Source: Actinokineospora globicatena
Lineage (GTDB): Bacteria > Actinomycetota > Actinomycetes > Mycobacteriales > Pseudonocardiaceae
Length of the DNA stretch: 64,000 nt
NCBI RefSeq assembly: GCF_024171945.1
Contig: NZ_JAMTCR010000005.1
Coordinates: 124,001 to 188,000, forward strand
Reading direction: 5' to 3'
The notes beneath the pieces are model-generated. The model saw only the letters and a program-made list of their open reading frames with translations, was not told the DNA's origin and ran no database searches. The translations under genes were made by a program, and so were the position numbers. Below, piece by piece: positions 53,037-62,502 of the stretch. Each line of letters opens with the position of its first letter. The stretch's first letter is position 1.

Positions 53037-53521
53037 TGCTTGCCGTGTGGGAGCGCGGCTGTGGTTGTCCACATGTGCTGGAGTTGTCCACAGGGTCGAA
53101 CTTCAGCCTCTCTGCGCTTGCGTGCCCCTCGGTAGGCTGTGTATTCGGGGGTCTTTGGGCGGGTTGATCTTGGGGCAGTGCGTTGAGCTGGGGGAGTCCG
53201 GGTCTCGTGCCTCCGCTTCGCTGCGGTGGACGCCTCGCCTGCGGCATCGAACAGGCGCGAGAATGCGAAGAGCTCGATGGGGCGAACTTATTTTGCGCGG
53301 GGCCCCGAGACCACCCGTGGCAGGACCGCAAAGCCGAGGCCGAAAAGCATGGCCCTGTCCGCTACCGACGCTACGGGTGGTCCTCCCCCACACAAAACAA
53401 GTCCACCCCATCGAGCCGGCCTGGCACCAGCGCCTTCGTGGAGCGCGTGTCGGCCAACGTCGTCGGCGGGTGGTCTTGGGGCCAACGTAGTTGGGGTGCT
53501 CGCCGGTAGTGAGGGAACGGT
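53037..53521. other. Intergenic region with two DnaA-box-like sites
   Basis: No gene is supported in this 485-bp stretch. TTGTCCACA occurs at 53065-53073 and 53084-53092, exactly 19 bp apart. Downstream sequence is GC-rich and irregular. The tex terminator follows. Confidence 0.45.
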
Positions 53522-53568
53522 GCAGCGAAAGGGGTCCCACCGGGATGTGGTGGGACCCCTTTCGCTGC
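53522..53568 (-). terminator. Perfect 20-bp hairpin downstream of tex
   Basis: Bases 53522-53541 pair perfectly with 53549-53568 around a 7-base loop, about 19 bp beyond the tex stop. It is the strongest stem in the window and may work in both directions. Confidence 0.85.
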
Positions 53569-53586
53569 GTGTGTGTGGAGGGAGGG

Positions 53587-55935
53587 TTAGTCCTTGTAAC
53601 CGGCGCGGCGGAGGGCTTCGGCCAGGGAGCCGGTGGCGGGGGGTGGGGATTGGCGGGGGCGGCCCTGGGTGGGGGGTTGGGAGCGGCGGGACTTGGGGTC
53701 GGTGCGGCGGGGGGAGCCTGCGGTGGGGTTGGTGGCGCCGGGGGTGGGGAGGTCGTCGTCGAGGCGGAGGGTGAGGGAGATGCGTTTGCGGGGGATGTCG
53801 ATGTCGAGGACCTTGACGCGGACCACGTCACCGGATTTGACGATGTCGCGGGGGTCCTTGACGAAGGTCTTGGAGAGGGCGGAGACGTGGACCAGGCCGT
53901 CCTGGTGGACGCCGATGTCGACGAAGGCGCCGAAGGCGGCGACGTTGGTGACGACGCCCTCGAGGGTCATGCCGGGGCGCAGGTCGCCGAGTTTCTCGAC
54001 GCCGTCGGCGAAGGTGGCGGTCTTGAACTCGGGGCGCGGGTCGCGGCCGGGCTTCTCCAGTTCGGCGAGGATGTCGGTGACCGTGGGCAGGCCGACCGCG
54101 TCGTCGACGAAGTCCTGGGGGCGCAGGGAGCGCAGCGCGGTCGAGTTGCCGATCAGGCCGGGCAGGTCGCCGCCGGTCGCGGCCAGGATGCGGCGCACCA
54201 CCGGGTACGACTCGGGGTGCACGCTGGAGGAGTCGAGCGGGTCGTCGCCGCGCGGGATGCGCAAGAAGCCCGCGCACTGCTCGAACGCCTTCGCGCCGAG
54301 CCGGGCGACATCCTTGAGGCCCTTCCTGGTGCGGAACGGGCCGTGCTGGTCGCGGTGCGCCACGATGTTCTCGGCCAGCGTCGCGCCGATGCCCGACACC
54401 CTGGTCAGCAGCGGGGCGGACGCGGTGTTGACGTCCACGCCGACGCCGTTCACGCAGTCCTCCACCACCGCGTCGAGCGAGCGCGACAGCTTCACCTCGG
54501 ACAGGTCGTGCTGGTACTGCCCGACGCCGATGGACTTCGGGTCGATCTTCACCAGCTCGGCCAGCGGGTCCTGCAGCCGCCGGGCGATGGACACCGCGCC
54601 GCGCAGCGACACGTCCATGCCGGGCAGCTCCTGCGCGGCGAAGGCCGACGCCGAGTACACCGACGCGCCCGCCTCCGACACCACGACCTTGGTCAGCTTC
54701 AGCTCGGGGAACTTCTTGATCAGCTCACCGGCGAGCTTGTCGGTCTCCCGCGACGCGGTGCCGTTGCCGATCGCGATCAGCTCGACCCGGTGCTCGGCGG
54801 CCAGCTTCGCCAGCGTGGCCAGCGACTGCTCCCAGCGCTGCTGCGGCACGTGCGGGAAGATCGCGTCGGTCGCGACGACCTTGCCGGTCGCGTCCACCAC
54901 CGCCACCTTGACCCCGGTGCGGAACCCCGGGTCCAGCCCCATGGTCGCCCTGGTCCCGGCGGGCGCGGCGAGCAGCAGGTCGCGCAGGTTGGTGGCGAAC
55001 ACCCGGACCGCCTCGTCCTCGGCGTTCTGCCGCAGCCGCGAGCGCAGGTCGATGCCCAGGTGCACCAGGATCCGGGTCCGCCACGCCCAGCGCACCGTGT
55101 CCGAGAGCCACTTGTCCCCGGGGCGACCCCGGTCGGCCACCCCGAAGCGGGCCGCGATCTGGATCTCGTAGTCGCTGCGCACCGGCGGCACCGCGGTCTG
55201 GTCCACGTCCGGGTCTGGCTCCAGGGTGAGGTCGAGTACCTCCTCCTTCTCCCCGCGCAGCATCGCCAGCACGCGGTGCGACGGCAGCCGCTCGAACGGC
55301 TCGGAGAAGTCGAAGTAGTCGGAGAACTTGGCGCCGTCCTCCTCCTTGCCCTCGCGGACCTTCGAGCCGAGCACCCCGCGCTTCCACATCCGCTCGCGCA
55401 GCTCACCGATCAGGTCGGCGTCCTCGGCGAAGCGCTCCACCAGGATCGCCCGCGCGCCCTCCAGCGCGGCCGTGGCGTCCGCGACGCCCTTCTCCGCGTC
55501 GACGAACCCGGCGGCCACCGCGCGCGGGTCGTGCGACGGGTCGTCGAGCAGCTGCTCCGCCAGCGGCTGCAACCCGGCCTCGCGGGCGATCTGCGCCTTG
55601 GTCCGCCGCTTCGGCTTGTACGGCAGGTAGATGTCCTCCAGGCGGGCCTTGGAGTCCGCGGCCATGATCTGCGCGGTGAGCGCGTCGTCGAGCTTGCCCT
55701 GCTCGCGGATCGAGTCGAGGATCGCGGTGCGCCGCTCCTCCATCTCGCGCAGGTAGCGCAGCCGCTCCTCCAGGGTGCGCAGCTGCGTGTCGTCGAGCGC
55801 CTCCGTGGCCTCCTTGCGGTAGCGGGCGATGAACGGCACGGTCGAGCCGCTGTCGAGCAGCTCGACGGCGGCGGACACCTGCCGCTCGCGCACCCCCAGC
55901 TCCTCGGCGATGCGCTGGTGGATTGGTGTGGTCAT
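53587..55935 (-). CDS. tex: Tex-family RNA-binding transcription accessory protein
   Basis: This 782-residue protein is full length for Tex. It starts [38 protein letters not shown], the Tex N-terminal signature. A YqgF-like RNase fold follows ([32 protein letters not shown]), then a helix-hairpin-helix ([15 protein letters not shown]). A C-terminal S1 domain (about 650-720, [26 protein letters not shown]) ends the conserved part. A 60-residue Pro/Arg tail follows. Tex binds nucleic acid and affects transcription and toxin expression in other bacteria. ATG 55935 follows GGGAG; the frame extends upstream without homology. Confidence 0.93.
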   Translation of the reverse strand: MTTPIHQRIAEELGVRERQVSAAVELLDSGSTVPFIARYRKEATEALDDTQLRTLEERLRYLREMEERRTAILDSIREQGKLDDALTAQIMAADSKARLEDIYLPYKPKRRTKAQIAREAGLQPLAEQLLDDPSHDPRAVAAGFVDAEKGVADATAALEGARAILVERFAEDADLIGELRERMWKRGVLGSKVREGKEEDGAKFSDYFDFSEPFERLPSHRVLAMLRGEKEEVLDLTLEPDPDVDQTAVPPVRSDYEIQIAARFGVADRGRPGDKWLSDTVRWAWRTRILVHLGIDLRSRLRQNAEDEAVRVFATNLRDLLLAAPAGTRATMGLDPGFRTGVKVAVVDATGKVVATDAIFPHVPQQRWEQSLATLAKLAAEHRVELIAIGNGTASRETDKLAGELIKKFPELKLTKVVVSEAGASVYSASAFAAQELPGMDVSLRGAVSIARRLQDPLAELVKIDPKSIGVGQYQHDLSEVKLSRSLDAVVEDCVNGVGVDVNTASAPLLTRVSGIGATLAENIVAHRDQHGPFRTRKGLKDVARLGAKAFEQCAGFLRIPRGDDPLDSSSVHPESYPVVRRILAATGGDLPGLIGNSTALRSLRPQDFVDDAVGLPTVTDILAELEKPGRDPRPEFKTATFADGVEKLGDLRPGMTLEGVVTNVAAFGAFVDIGVHQDGLVHVSALSKTFVKDPRDIVKSGDVVRVKVLDIDIPRKRISLTLRLDDDLPTPGATNPTAGSPRRTDPKSRRSQPPTQGRPRQSPPPATGSLAEALRRAGYKD

Positions 55936-56017
55936 CCCGATCGCTCCCACGTGTTGGTCACTGCCTGTTGGCATTCTGGCCGATCGGCGGGGGCCGCGGG
56001 TGGCGGGGGCTCCGGGC

Positions 56018-56062
56018 TGTGGACAACTCCGGGGGTTGTGGACAACCCCGGCCTGTGGACAA
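56018..56062 (-). promoter_or_regulatory. Cluster of three DnaA-box-like sites between tex and lutA
   Basis: TGTGGACAA occurs at 56018-56026, 56037-56045 and 56054-56062 (TTGTCCACA on the minus strand), spaced 19 and 17 bp. They are in the divergent gap of tex and lutABC. They could titrate DnaA or regulate these promoters. Confidence 0.55.
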
Positions 56063-56124
56063 CTCGACGCGGCCGGGCCCGGCCTGTGCGATAAAGGGTG
56101 TCGACCCACCGAGAGGAGGACACC

Positions 56125-56811
56125 ATGCGGGTCGGGCTATTCCTCACCTGCCTCAACGACACGCTGTTCCCCGGCGCTGGCAAGGCCGTGGTCCAGGTGC
56201 TGGAGCGGCTGGGGCACGAGGTCGTGTTCCCGCCAGCGCAGACGTGTTGCGGGCAGGCGCACTTCAACACCGGGTACCGGCGCGAGTGCGTCCCGCTCGC
56301 GCGCAAGTTCGCCAAGGACTTCGCCGGACTGGACCACGTGGTGTCCCCGTCAGCGTCATGCGTGGCGATGGTGCGGGAGAACTACCGCGAACTGGTGGGC
56401 GAATCGCCGCCGGTGTACGAGTTCAGCGAGTTCCTGGTCGACGTCCTCGGTGTCACCGATGTGGGAGCAGCGTTCCCGCACCGCGTCACCTACCACCCGA
56501 CCTGCCACGGCCTGCGTCTGCTCGACCTCGGCGACAGGCCTACCGCGTTGCTGCGGGCGGTTCGTGGTCTGCGGTTGGTAGACCTACCGGACGCCACACA
56601 CTGTTGTGGGTTCGGCGGCACGTTCGCGCTCAAGAACGCCGATACTTCAGTGGCCATGGGAACCGACAAGGCCAGGAACGTGCTCGGCACCGGCGCCGAG
56701 GTCTTGGCGGCGGTCGACAACTCCTGCCTCATGCACATCGGTGGCCTGCTGTCGCGCTGGCGCTCCGGGACGCGCGTGCTGCACGTCGCCGAGATCCTGG
56801 CGGCCACGTGA
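56125..56811 (+). CDS. lutA: Lactate utilization protein LutA ((Fe-S)-binding)
   Basis: This 228-residue protein has two CCG-type cysteine motifs, [13 protein letters not shown] and [13 protein letters not shown], with [12 protein letters not shown] and YHPTCHGLR. These form the heterodisulfide-reductase-like iron-sulfur domains of LutA/YkgE. With LutB and LutC it oxidises L-lactate to pyruvate. ATG 56125 follows GAGGAGGA; lutB overlaps its stop by 4 bases. A DnaA-box-like cluster lies upstream. Confidence 0.93.
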   Translation: MRVGLFLTCLNDTLFPGAGKAVVQVLERLGHEVVFPPAQTCCGQAHFNTGYRRECVPLARKFAKDFAGLDHVVSPSASCVAMVRENYRELVGESPPVYEFSEFLVDVLGVTDVGAAFPHRVTYHPTCHGLRLLDLGDRPTALLRAVRGLRLVDLPDATHCCGFGGTFALKNADTSVAMGTDKARNVLGTGAEVLAAVDNSCLMHIGGLLSRWRSGTRVLHVAEILAAT

Positions 56812-58190
56812 ACGTCTGGTTGGGCATGCCGCCGTTCCCCGAGGCCGCGCGCCAGGCGTTGGGGGACAGCCAGTTGCGGGCGAACCTGCGGGCCGCGACC
56901 GCGACGATCCGCACGAAGCGGGCCGCCGTGGTGGCCGAGCGCGACGACTGGGAGCAGTTGCGCGAGGCGGGCCGCGCCATCAAGGACCGCGCCTTGCGCG
57001 ACCTCGACACCTACCTCCTCCAGCTCGAGGCGCAGGTCACCGACGCGGGTGGCACGGTGCACTGGGCTCGCGACGCCGACGAGGCCAACCGGATCGTCGC
57101 CGGGCTGGTGCGCGCGGCGGGCGCGACCGAGGTGGTCAAGGTCAAGTCCATGGCCACCCAGGAGATCGGGCTCAACGAGGCGCTCGCGGCCGCCGGGATC
57201 ACCGCGCTGGAGACCGACCTGGCCGAGTTGATCGTCCAATTGGGACACGACAGGCCGTCGCACATCCTGGTGCCCGCGATCCACCGCAACCGGGCGCAGA
57301 TCCGCGAGCTGTTCCGCCGCGAGATGCCCGGGGTCGACCCGGACCTCACCGACGACCCGGTCGCGCTCGCCTCGGCCGCGCGGGCGCACCTGCGGCGCGC
57401 GTTCCTCGCCGCCAGGGTCGCGGTGTCCGGCGCGAACTTCGCGGTCGCCGAGACCGGCGCGCTGGTCGTGGTCGAGTCGGAGGGCAACGGCCGGATGTGC
57501 CTGACCCTGCCGGAGGTGCTGATCAGCGTGGTCGGCATCGAGAAGGTCATCCCGACCACGGCCGACCTCGCGGTGCTGCTGCAGCTGCTGCCCCGCTCGG
57601 CGACCGGGGAGCGGATGAACCCGTACACCTCCTTCTGGCGGGGTACGACCCCCGGCGACGGCCCCCGCGAGTTCCACCTGGTGCTGCTCGACAACGGCCG
57701 CACCACCGCGCTCGCCGACGAGATCGGCCGCGACGCGCTGCGCTGCATCCGCTGCTCGGCCTGCCTCAACGTCTGCCCGGTCTACGAGCGCACCGGCGGC
57801 CACGCGTACGGCTCGGTCTACCCGGGCCCGATCGGCGCCATCCTCACCCCGCAGCTGCGCGGCCCCGACCCGGTCGCCGATTCCCTGCCGTACGCGTCCA
57901 CGCTGTGCGGCGCCTGCTTCGACGCCTGCCCGGTGAAGATCGACATCCCCCGGGCGCTGGTGCACCTGCGCGGCAAGGTGGCCCACCCGCCGGGTGAGCG
58001 CGCGGCCATGCGGGCGGCGGCCTGGGTCATGTCCCGACCACCCCGGTTCGCCGTCGCCCGCCTCGCCGCCCGCCTGGGCGCCCGGCTGGCGCGGCTGCCC
58101 GGACCCTGGCGCCGGTGGACCGAGGCGCGAGACCTCCCGACCCCCGGCGAGTCGTTCCGCGATTGGTGGGATGCCCGTGAACGCCCGTGA
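56808..58190 (+). CDS. lutB: Lactate utilization protein LutB (iron-sulfur)
   Basis: This 460-residue protein has the LutB N-terminal domain (about 60-300: VVKVKSMATQEIGLNEAL, VAETGALVVVESEGNGRMC, PRSATGERMNPYTSFW). Two [4Fe-4S] motifs follow, CIRCSACLNVCPVYERTGG and LCGACFDACPVKI, at about 310-360. The C-terminal Arg/Ala-rich tail is typical. GTG 56808 overlaps lutA (GTGA). It is the electron-transfer subunit of the lactate-oxidising complex. Confidence 0.94.
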   Translation: MNVWLGMPPFPEAARQALGDSQLRANLRAATATIRTKRAAVVAERDDWEQLREAGRAIKDRALRDLDTYLLQLEAQVTDAGGTVHWARDADEANRIVAGLVRAAGATEVVKVKSMATQEIGLNEALAAAGITALETDLAELIVQLGHDRPSHILVPAIHRNRAQIRELFRREMPGVDPDLTDDPVALASAARAHLRRAFLAARVAVSGANFAVAETGALVVVESEGNGRMCLTLPEVLISVVGIEKVIPTTADLAVLLQLLPRSATGERMNPYTSFWRGTTPGDGPREFHLVLLDNGRTTALADEIGRDALRCIRCSACLNVCPVYERTGGHAYGSVYPGPIGAILTPQLRGPDPVADSLPYASTLCGACFDACPVKIDIPRALVHLRGKVAHPPGERAAMRAAAWVMSRPPRFAVARLAARLGARLARLPGPWRRWTEARDLPTPGESFRDWWDARERP

Positions 58191-58803
58191 CGAGGTCCTC
58201 CGCCGGGTCCGCGCCGCCATCGGACCCCGGCGGGAGCACGTCGACGTCCCCCGGGACTACCGCCGCGCGGCACCCGACGGCACCGACGTCGTCGCCCTGT
58301 TCGCCGAGCGCGTGGCCGACTACCGCGCCGACGTCCGGCTGGTCGGCTGGGACGTCGCCGCCGAGGTGCGGCGGGTGGTGCGCGACCTCGGCATCCGCTC
58401 CCTCGCCGTCCCGGTCGGCTTCCCGGCGGACTACCTCACGGGCCTCGAGGACGGCCTGGACGGGGTAGGTGTCGAACTGCGCCGCGACGACCCGCCGCTG
58501 AGCACCGCCGACTTGGACGCCACCGACGCCGTCATCACCGAGTGCGCCGCCGCCATCGCCGAGACCGGCACCCTGGTGCTCGGCGCCGCGCAGGGCCGCC
58601 GCGCGCTGACCCTGGTCCCCGACCGGCACCTGTGCGTTGTCCGCGCGGACCGGGTGGTCGGCGCGGTCCCGGAGGTGCCCGAGGTGCCGATGCCGGTCAC
58701 CTGGATCAGCGGCCCGTCGGCGACCAGCGACATCGAGCTGCACCGGGTCGAGGGTGTGCACGGACCGAGGACCCTGGTCGTGCTGGTGGTGACCGGGTCA
58801 TGA
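58171..58803 (+). CDS. lutC: Lactate utilization protein LutC
   Basis: This 210-residue protein has the LUD-domain features of LutC: VITECAAAIAETGTLVLGAAQGRRALTLVPD and HLCVVRADRVVGAVPE, ending WISGPSATSDIELHRVEGVHGPRTLVVLVV. ATG 58171 is inside lutB; GTG 58177 is an alternative with better spacing to GGTGGG. lutA, lutB and lutC are one overlapping operon. No lldR-type regulator or permease is beside it. Confidence 0.9.
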   Translation: MPVNARDEVLRRVRAAIGPRREHVDVPRDYRRAAPDGTDVVALFAERVADYRADVRLVGWDVAAEVRRVVRDLGIRSLAVPVGFPADYLTGLEDGLDGVGVELRRDDPPLSTADLDATDAVITECAAAIAETGTLVLGAAQGRRALTLVPDRHLCVVRADRVVGAVPEVPEVPMPVTWISGPSATSDIELHRVEGVHGPRTLVVLVVTGS

Positions 58804-59113
58804 GATCGCGCGCGGCGGCCGTCCATCTTGGATCAAGAACCCCAGTCGCACCACCAGCACCGAACCCCAACCGGGTGGAAGGTGGGAGCGGAGCGAGGTG
58901 TACCAACGGTTTGTGAACCGCTGACGTGACTCGGTGTCGCACTGTCCACAGTGGTGCACGGGGTGTGGGCCTTCGATGTGGTCGTGGGCGCCCCGGACAC
59001 CGACAGTCCGTGCGCGCTCGCCACCCCGTCGTAGCTCGATGGTATTGGGAGTGATACCCGGAACGGTGGACTGTGTGCGGGCCCATTGGCGCGGTGGCGG
59101 CGGCACGCCCACG
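58804..59113. other. Intergenic region between lutC and the VWA protein
   Basis: The whole gap is 347 bp and holds no supported gene. TCCACAGTGGT near 58949 is a one-mismatch relative of the TCCACWGTGGA palindrome. The promoter of the VWA gene should be in the last 150 bp. Confidence 0.4.
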
Positions 59114-59140
59114 ATCGGATGGGGGGCAATGCCATCCGAT
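59114..59140 (+). promoter_or_regulatory. Inverted repeat next to the VWA gene ribosome site
   Basis: ATCGGATGG (59114-59122) and CCATCCGAT (59132-59140) form a 9-bp perfect inverted repeat directly abutting the AGGAGG at 59141. In RNA it would be a hairpin next to the ribosome site; in DNA it could be an operator. Confidence 0.45.
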
Positions 59141-59150
59141 AGGAGGATCT

Positions 59151-61052
59151 GTGCGCACACTGCGGAAACCGCTCGTGCTCGCTGTCGTCGCCGTCACGGT
59201 GACGGTGGGGTTGGCCGTCCCGGCCACCGCGGCACCACCGGGCGTCGTACCCTCCACTGTGGACGTCGTGCTCACCCCGGGCGGCTCGACGACCATCGCC
59301 AAGGCGGTGACCACCCCGACCATCCCGGTCAACCCCGACATCGTGTTCCTCGCCGACACCACCGGCAGCATGAACGCGGCCATCGCCAACGTGCGGTCCA
59401 GCATCGGCAGCCTGACCGGCACCGTGCTCAGCGAGCAGCCAACGGCCCGGTTCGGCGTCGCCGAGTACAAGGACATCAAGGACACCATCCCGTACCGGGT
59501 CAACCTGCAGCCGACCGCCGACATCGCGGCCGTGCAGGCCGCCACCACGCAGTGGGTGGCCGGTGGCGGCGGCGACTTCCCCGAGGACAACATCAACGCC
59601 CTCTACCGGATGGCCTCCGGCGACGTGAACTTCCGCGCGGGCGGCACCCGGGTCATCGCCATGTTCGGCGACGCGCCCTCGCACGACCCCAGCGGCGGGC
59701 ACACCCTGCTGGAGGCGATCGCCGCGCTGCAGGCCGCGAAGATCAAGGTGATCGCGGTCAACTCCTCCGGCCTCGACAGCAAGAAGCAGGCCACCGACCT
59801 GGCCACCGCCACCGGCGGGACGCTGCTCAACAACGTGGCGTCCACTGCGGTCCCGCAGGCCATCCTCGACGGGCTGCGCGGGCTCAAGGTGACCGTCAGC
59901 CCGACGGTCGGCGCCTGCGCGCCCGAGTTGACCGTCAACACGGTCCCGGTCGGCTCGGCGACCGTCGCGGGCGGCCAGGTCGCGTCGTTCACCGAGACCA
60001 TCACGGTGAGCCCGACCGCGGGCCCCGGCACCTACACCTGCCTGGTCGACTACCTGGTCGACGGCGTCTCCCAGGGCTTCACCCAGAGCACCACGGTGCG
60101 GGTGCTCGGCCTGTCGATCAACGACATCACCGTGCAGGAACCGCCGCTGCTCGGCGCCGGGTCCGCGGTGTTCGCCGTGACCCTCAACGCCGCCTCCACC
60201 GCGCCGGTGACCGTCAACTACGCCACCAGCGCGGGCACCGCCACCTCCGGGGTCGACTTCACCCCGGTGTCGGGCACGCTGACCTTCGCGCCGGGGGAGA
60301 CGTCGAAGACCATCACCGTGCCGGTGCTCGGTGACCTGCTCGACGAGGTCGCCGAGACGTTCCGGGTGACGCTGTCCGGGGCCACCGGCGCCGGCATCGT
60401 CAAGGCGGTCGGCACCGCGACCATCGCCGACGGCAACCGCAACGGCAGCTACACCTGCCAGGCGACCGCCGCCAAGCTGATCGTGCTCAACGCGGTCGGC
60501 GCGACCGCCGCGGTGGCCAACCCGGCCAACGACCCGTGCGCGGAGGCCAGCGCGACCCTGATCAACGCGTCGCTGCCCAACGGCACCCTGTCGGTGATCA
60601 CCGGGGACGTGTCGGCGAACACCAACCTGACCCCGGACGACCAGACGGTCCTCCCGGCGACGGGGGACGGCCTGCGCTCCACCGCCGACGTCAGCAGCAC
60701 CACGATCAGCCTGCTCGGCATCGCCAACATCCAGGTCGGCGCGGTCACCGCCAACGCGGGCTTCACCTGCACGGCGCAACCGGACGGCTCGCTGAGCCCG
60801 GTGTTCAGCGCGTCGTCGAACGTGGCGTCGCTGCGGGTCAACGGGCTGAACGTGGCCGTCGGCAGCGGCACGCTGGTCATCCCGCTGGTCGTCGGCCAGT
60901 TGCGGATCAACGCGACCACCCAGGTCGGCAACCAGTACACCCGGCAGGCGTTCGCGCTGGACACGGTGCTCGGCACGGTCGTGCTCGGTGAGGCCAAGGT
61001 CGGCCTCAACGGCACGGCGCTCAACCCGACCGCCAACCCCTGCGTGGCCTGA
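59151..61052 (+). CDS. Secreted VWA and Calx-beta domain protein
   Basis: This 633-residue protein has a signal peptide (about 6-28). A von Willebrand factor A domain (about 60-250) follows with DIVFLADTTGSMNAAI, the MIDAS D-x-T-G-S variant, and TRVIAMFGDAPSHD. Ig-like beta domains (about 265-345) come next, then a Calx-beta domain (about 350-430, INDITVQEPP, VNYATSAGTATSGVDFTPVSGTLTFAPG). A final unassigned beta domain (about 440-633) ends in Cys. No membrane anchor or sorting signal is present, so it is probably released. GTG 59151 follows AGGAGG. Confidence 0.85.
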   Translation: MRTLRKPLVLAVVAVTVTVGLAVPATAAPPGVVPSTVDVVLTPGGSTTIAKAVTTPTIPVNPDIVFLADTTGSMNAAIANVRSSIGSLTGTVLSEQPTARFGVAEYKDIKDTIPYRVNLQPTADIAAVQAATTQWVAGGGGDFPEDNINALYRMASGDVNFRAGGTRVIAMFGDAPSHDPSGGHTLLEAIAALQAAKIKVIAVNSSGLDSKKQATDLATATGGTLLNNVASTAVPQAILDGLRGLKVTVSPTVGACAPELTVNTVPVGSATVAGGQVASFTETITVSPTAGPGTYTCLVDYLVDGVSQGFTQSTTVRVLGLSINDITVQEPPLLGAGSAVFAVTLNAASTAPVTVNYATSAGTATSGVDFTPVSGTLTFAPGETSKTITVPVLGDLLDEVAETFRVTLSGATGAGIVKAVGTATIADGNRNGSYTCQATAAKLIVLNAVGATAAVANPANDPCAEASATLINASLPNGTLSVITGDVSANTNLTPDDQTVLPATGDGLRSTADVSSTTISLLGIANIQVGAVTANAGFTCTAQPDGSLSPVFSASSNVASLRVNGLNVAVGSGTLVIPLVVGQLRINATTQVGNQYTRQAFALDTVLGTVVLGEAKVGLNGTALNPTANPCVA

Positions 61053-61073
61053 CGGCGCTCAGCGGTAGCAGAA

Positions 61074-61106
61074 GAAGGCCCCGCCCGGATCCCGGGCGGG
61101 GCCTTC
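61074..61106. terminator. Perfect 15-bp bidirectional hairpin
   Basis: Bases 61074-61088 (gaaggccccgcccgg) pair with 61092-61106 around a 3-base loop. It sits between the convergent VWA and cold-shock genes and would serve both. Confidence 0.85.
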
Positions 61107-61123
61107 CGCTTCGTCGTGTTCGA

Positions 61124-61327
61124 TCAGACCGCGGTCACGCCGGTCGCCTGCGGGCCCTTCGAGCCCTGGCCGACCTCGTAGCGCACCTTCTGGTTCTCCT
61201 CCAGCGTCCGGAAACCGGCCGTCTGAATCTCCGAGTAGTGCACGAACACGTCAGCGCCGCCGTCGTCGGGGGCGATGAAGCCGTACCCCTTCTCCGAGTT
61301 GAACCACTTGACGGTGCCCTGGGCCAT
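61124..61327 (-). CDS. cspA: CspA-family cold-shock protein
   Basis: This 67-residue protein has [12 protein letters not shown] (RNP1) and DVFVHYSEI (RNP2) and the full five-strand OB fold. It is an RNA/ssDNA-binding chaperone. The length and sequence are standard for actinobacterial CspA. A 160-bp leader upstream on the minus strand could be its regulated 5' UTR, but no structure was proven. Confidence 0.97.
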   Translation of the reverse strand: MAQGTVKWFNSEKGYGFIAPDDGGADVFVHYSEIQTAGFRTLEENQKVRYEVGQGSKGPQATGVTAV

Positions 61328-61489
61328 GCTTGTCTCCTAGCCGTCCTGCTGGAGGGTGACCGCTGGTGCGGACATCCCAGCCGCCCACCTGTCCCCGACG
61401 TCCCAGGCGGGCGTCACGGGGGCGATGCGAGCGACCACAGCCAGTCAACCACAACAGGCCGACAACGGGGAGGAAACCCGCGCTGCGTC

Positions 61490-61879
61490 TTACTTCCGGC
61501 CGCGCGCACGCCCCGCTGCCAGCGCGGACAGCGCGCACACCCCGGCCCAGACGCCCGCGACGAGCGCTGACTTGCGCCGTGCGGCGGCGTCGGGCAACCC
61601 GGTCCCGAAACCAACCGCGTCGGCGACGTCGGCAGCCACCCGGACCGCGATAGCCGTGCGCAGTGCCGTTCCCGCGGGCGCGACGGCCATAGCCAGCCCG
61701 GTCGCCACGTCCCGGACCCCGATGCTCCTGGTCAGCACCGCCACGCCGCGCGCGGGCTCGCCGGTCAGCGTGACCAGCCCGGTGGGCTTGGCCATCAGCG
61801 CCGGGCGCACCGTCACCGCGGCGCCGTAGACAGCGGTGGCGAGCCCGAGGGCGCGCGGGATCCAGGTCAGCTTCGCCAT
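61490..61879 (-). CDS. Small membrane protein (DUF4267-like)
   Basis: This 129-residue protein has about four hydrophobic segments and the pattern TRSIGVRDVATGLAMAVAP, which recalls the DUF4267 family. The function is unknown. It is 9 bp downstream of the TetR gene on the same strand, so they are likely co-transcribed. Confidence 0.65.
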   Translation of the reverse strand: MAKLTWIPRALGLATAVYGAAVTVRPALMAKPTGLVTLTGEPARGVAVLTRSIGVRDVATGLAMAVAPAGTALRTAIAVRVAADVADAVGFGTGLPDAAARRKSALVAGVWAGVCALSALAAGRARGRK

Positions 61880-61888
61880 GCCCGCAGG

Positions 61889-62461
61889 CTACCGAGCACC
61901 GCCGCCCACCACCCCTCGAAGCGCCTCCGTGAACGAGAGGCGGAAGGCGGCCGCGTCCAGTGGAACCGCGCCCGCCCCGGCGATCCGGTCGAAGATCACG
62001 CCGTCCAGGAACGCCACCAGCGCGCGCCCCTGCCGGTCCGGGTCGGGCGCCCCCGCCGCCGCGACCAACGCCGAGGCCAGGACCCGGTACCGCTCGCCGA
62101 CCGCGACCAGCGCGGCCCGCAGTTCCGGCCTGCGGGTCGCTTCCAGGGACAGTTCGTAGCGGGCGACCATCCGGGCCCGGTTCACCGTGACCGACCGCTC
62201 GGCCATGCCCGCCATCAGCTCGGCCAGCCGGTCGACGGTGATCCGCTCCGGCAGGGGGGTGACCGCGGCCAGTTCGTCGGCGTCCAGGTCAGCCAGGCGT
62301 TCGACGGTGGCCGCGAGCAGCGCGTGCCGGGTGCGGAAGTAGTACGAGCACGAGCCCTCGGGCAGCCCGGCGGCCCGGTCGACCGCCCGGTGGGTCAGCC
62401 CGCGCAGGCCCTCGGCGGCGAGTGTGGCGATCGCCGCATCGGTGATCTCGTTCTTGCGCAC
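61889..62461 (-). CDS. TetR-family regulator
   Basis: This 190-residue protein has an N-terminal helix-turn-helix (about 5-50): ITDAAIATLAAEGLRGLTHRAVDRAAGLPEGSCSYYFRTRHALL. The C-terminal helical ligand-binding region lacks a known signature. It starts at 62461, divergent from the flavin monooxygenase; a palindromic operator lies between. It probably represses both itself and the monooxygenase. Confidence 0.9.
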   Translation of the reverse strand: MRKNEITDAAIATLAAEGLRGLTHRAVDRAAGLPEGSCSYYFRTRHALLAATVERLADLDADELAAVTPLPERITVDRLAELMAGMAERSVTVNRARMVARYELSLEATRRPELRAALVAVGERYRVLASALVAAAGAPDPDRQGRALVAFLDGVIFDRIAGAGAVPLDAAAFRLSFTEALRGVVGGGAR

Positions 62462-62495
62462 TCTACGAGTGTAAAATCCTCTACAGGTGTAGAGG
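62462..62495. promoter_or_regulatory. Candidate TetR operator between regulator and monooxygenase
   Basis: CCTCTAC (62478-62484) and GTAGAGG (62489-62495) form a 7-bp inverted repeat with a 4-base centre. A second diverged copy, CTCTACGAGTGTAA, starts at 62462. The palindrome reaches the GGAGGAG ribosome site of the monooxygenase. Binding here would block both genes. Confidence 0.6.
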
Positions 62496-62502
62496 AGGAG
62501 AC

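Noticed and set aside
56018-56062. Replication origin
   Set aside because: There are only three boxes, no AT-rich unwinding region and no dnaA, dnaN or parAB neighbour.
53491-56094. 867-residue open frame on the plus strand
   Set aside because: It is antisense to tex, has low-complexity composition and no motif; the tex frame has full family homology.
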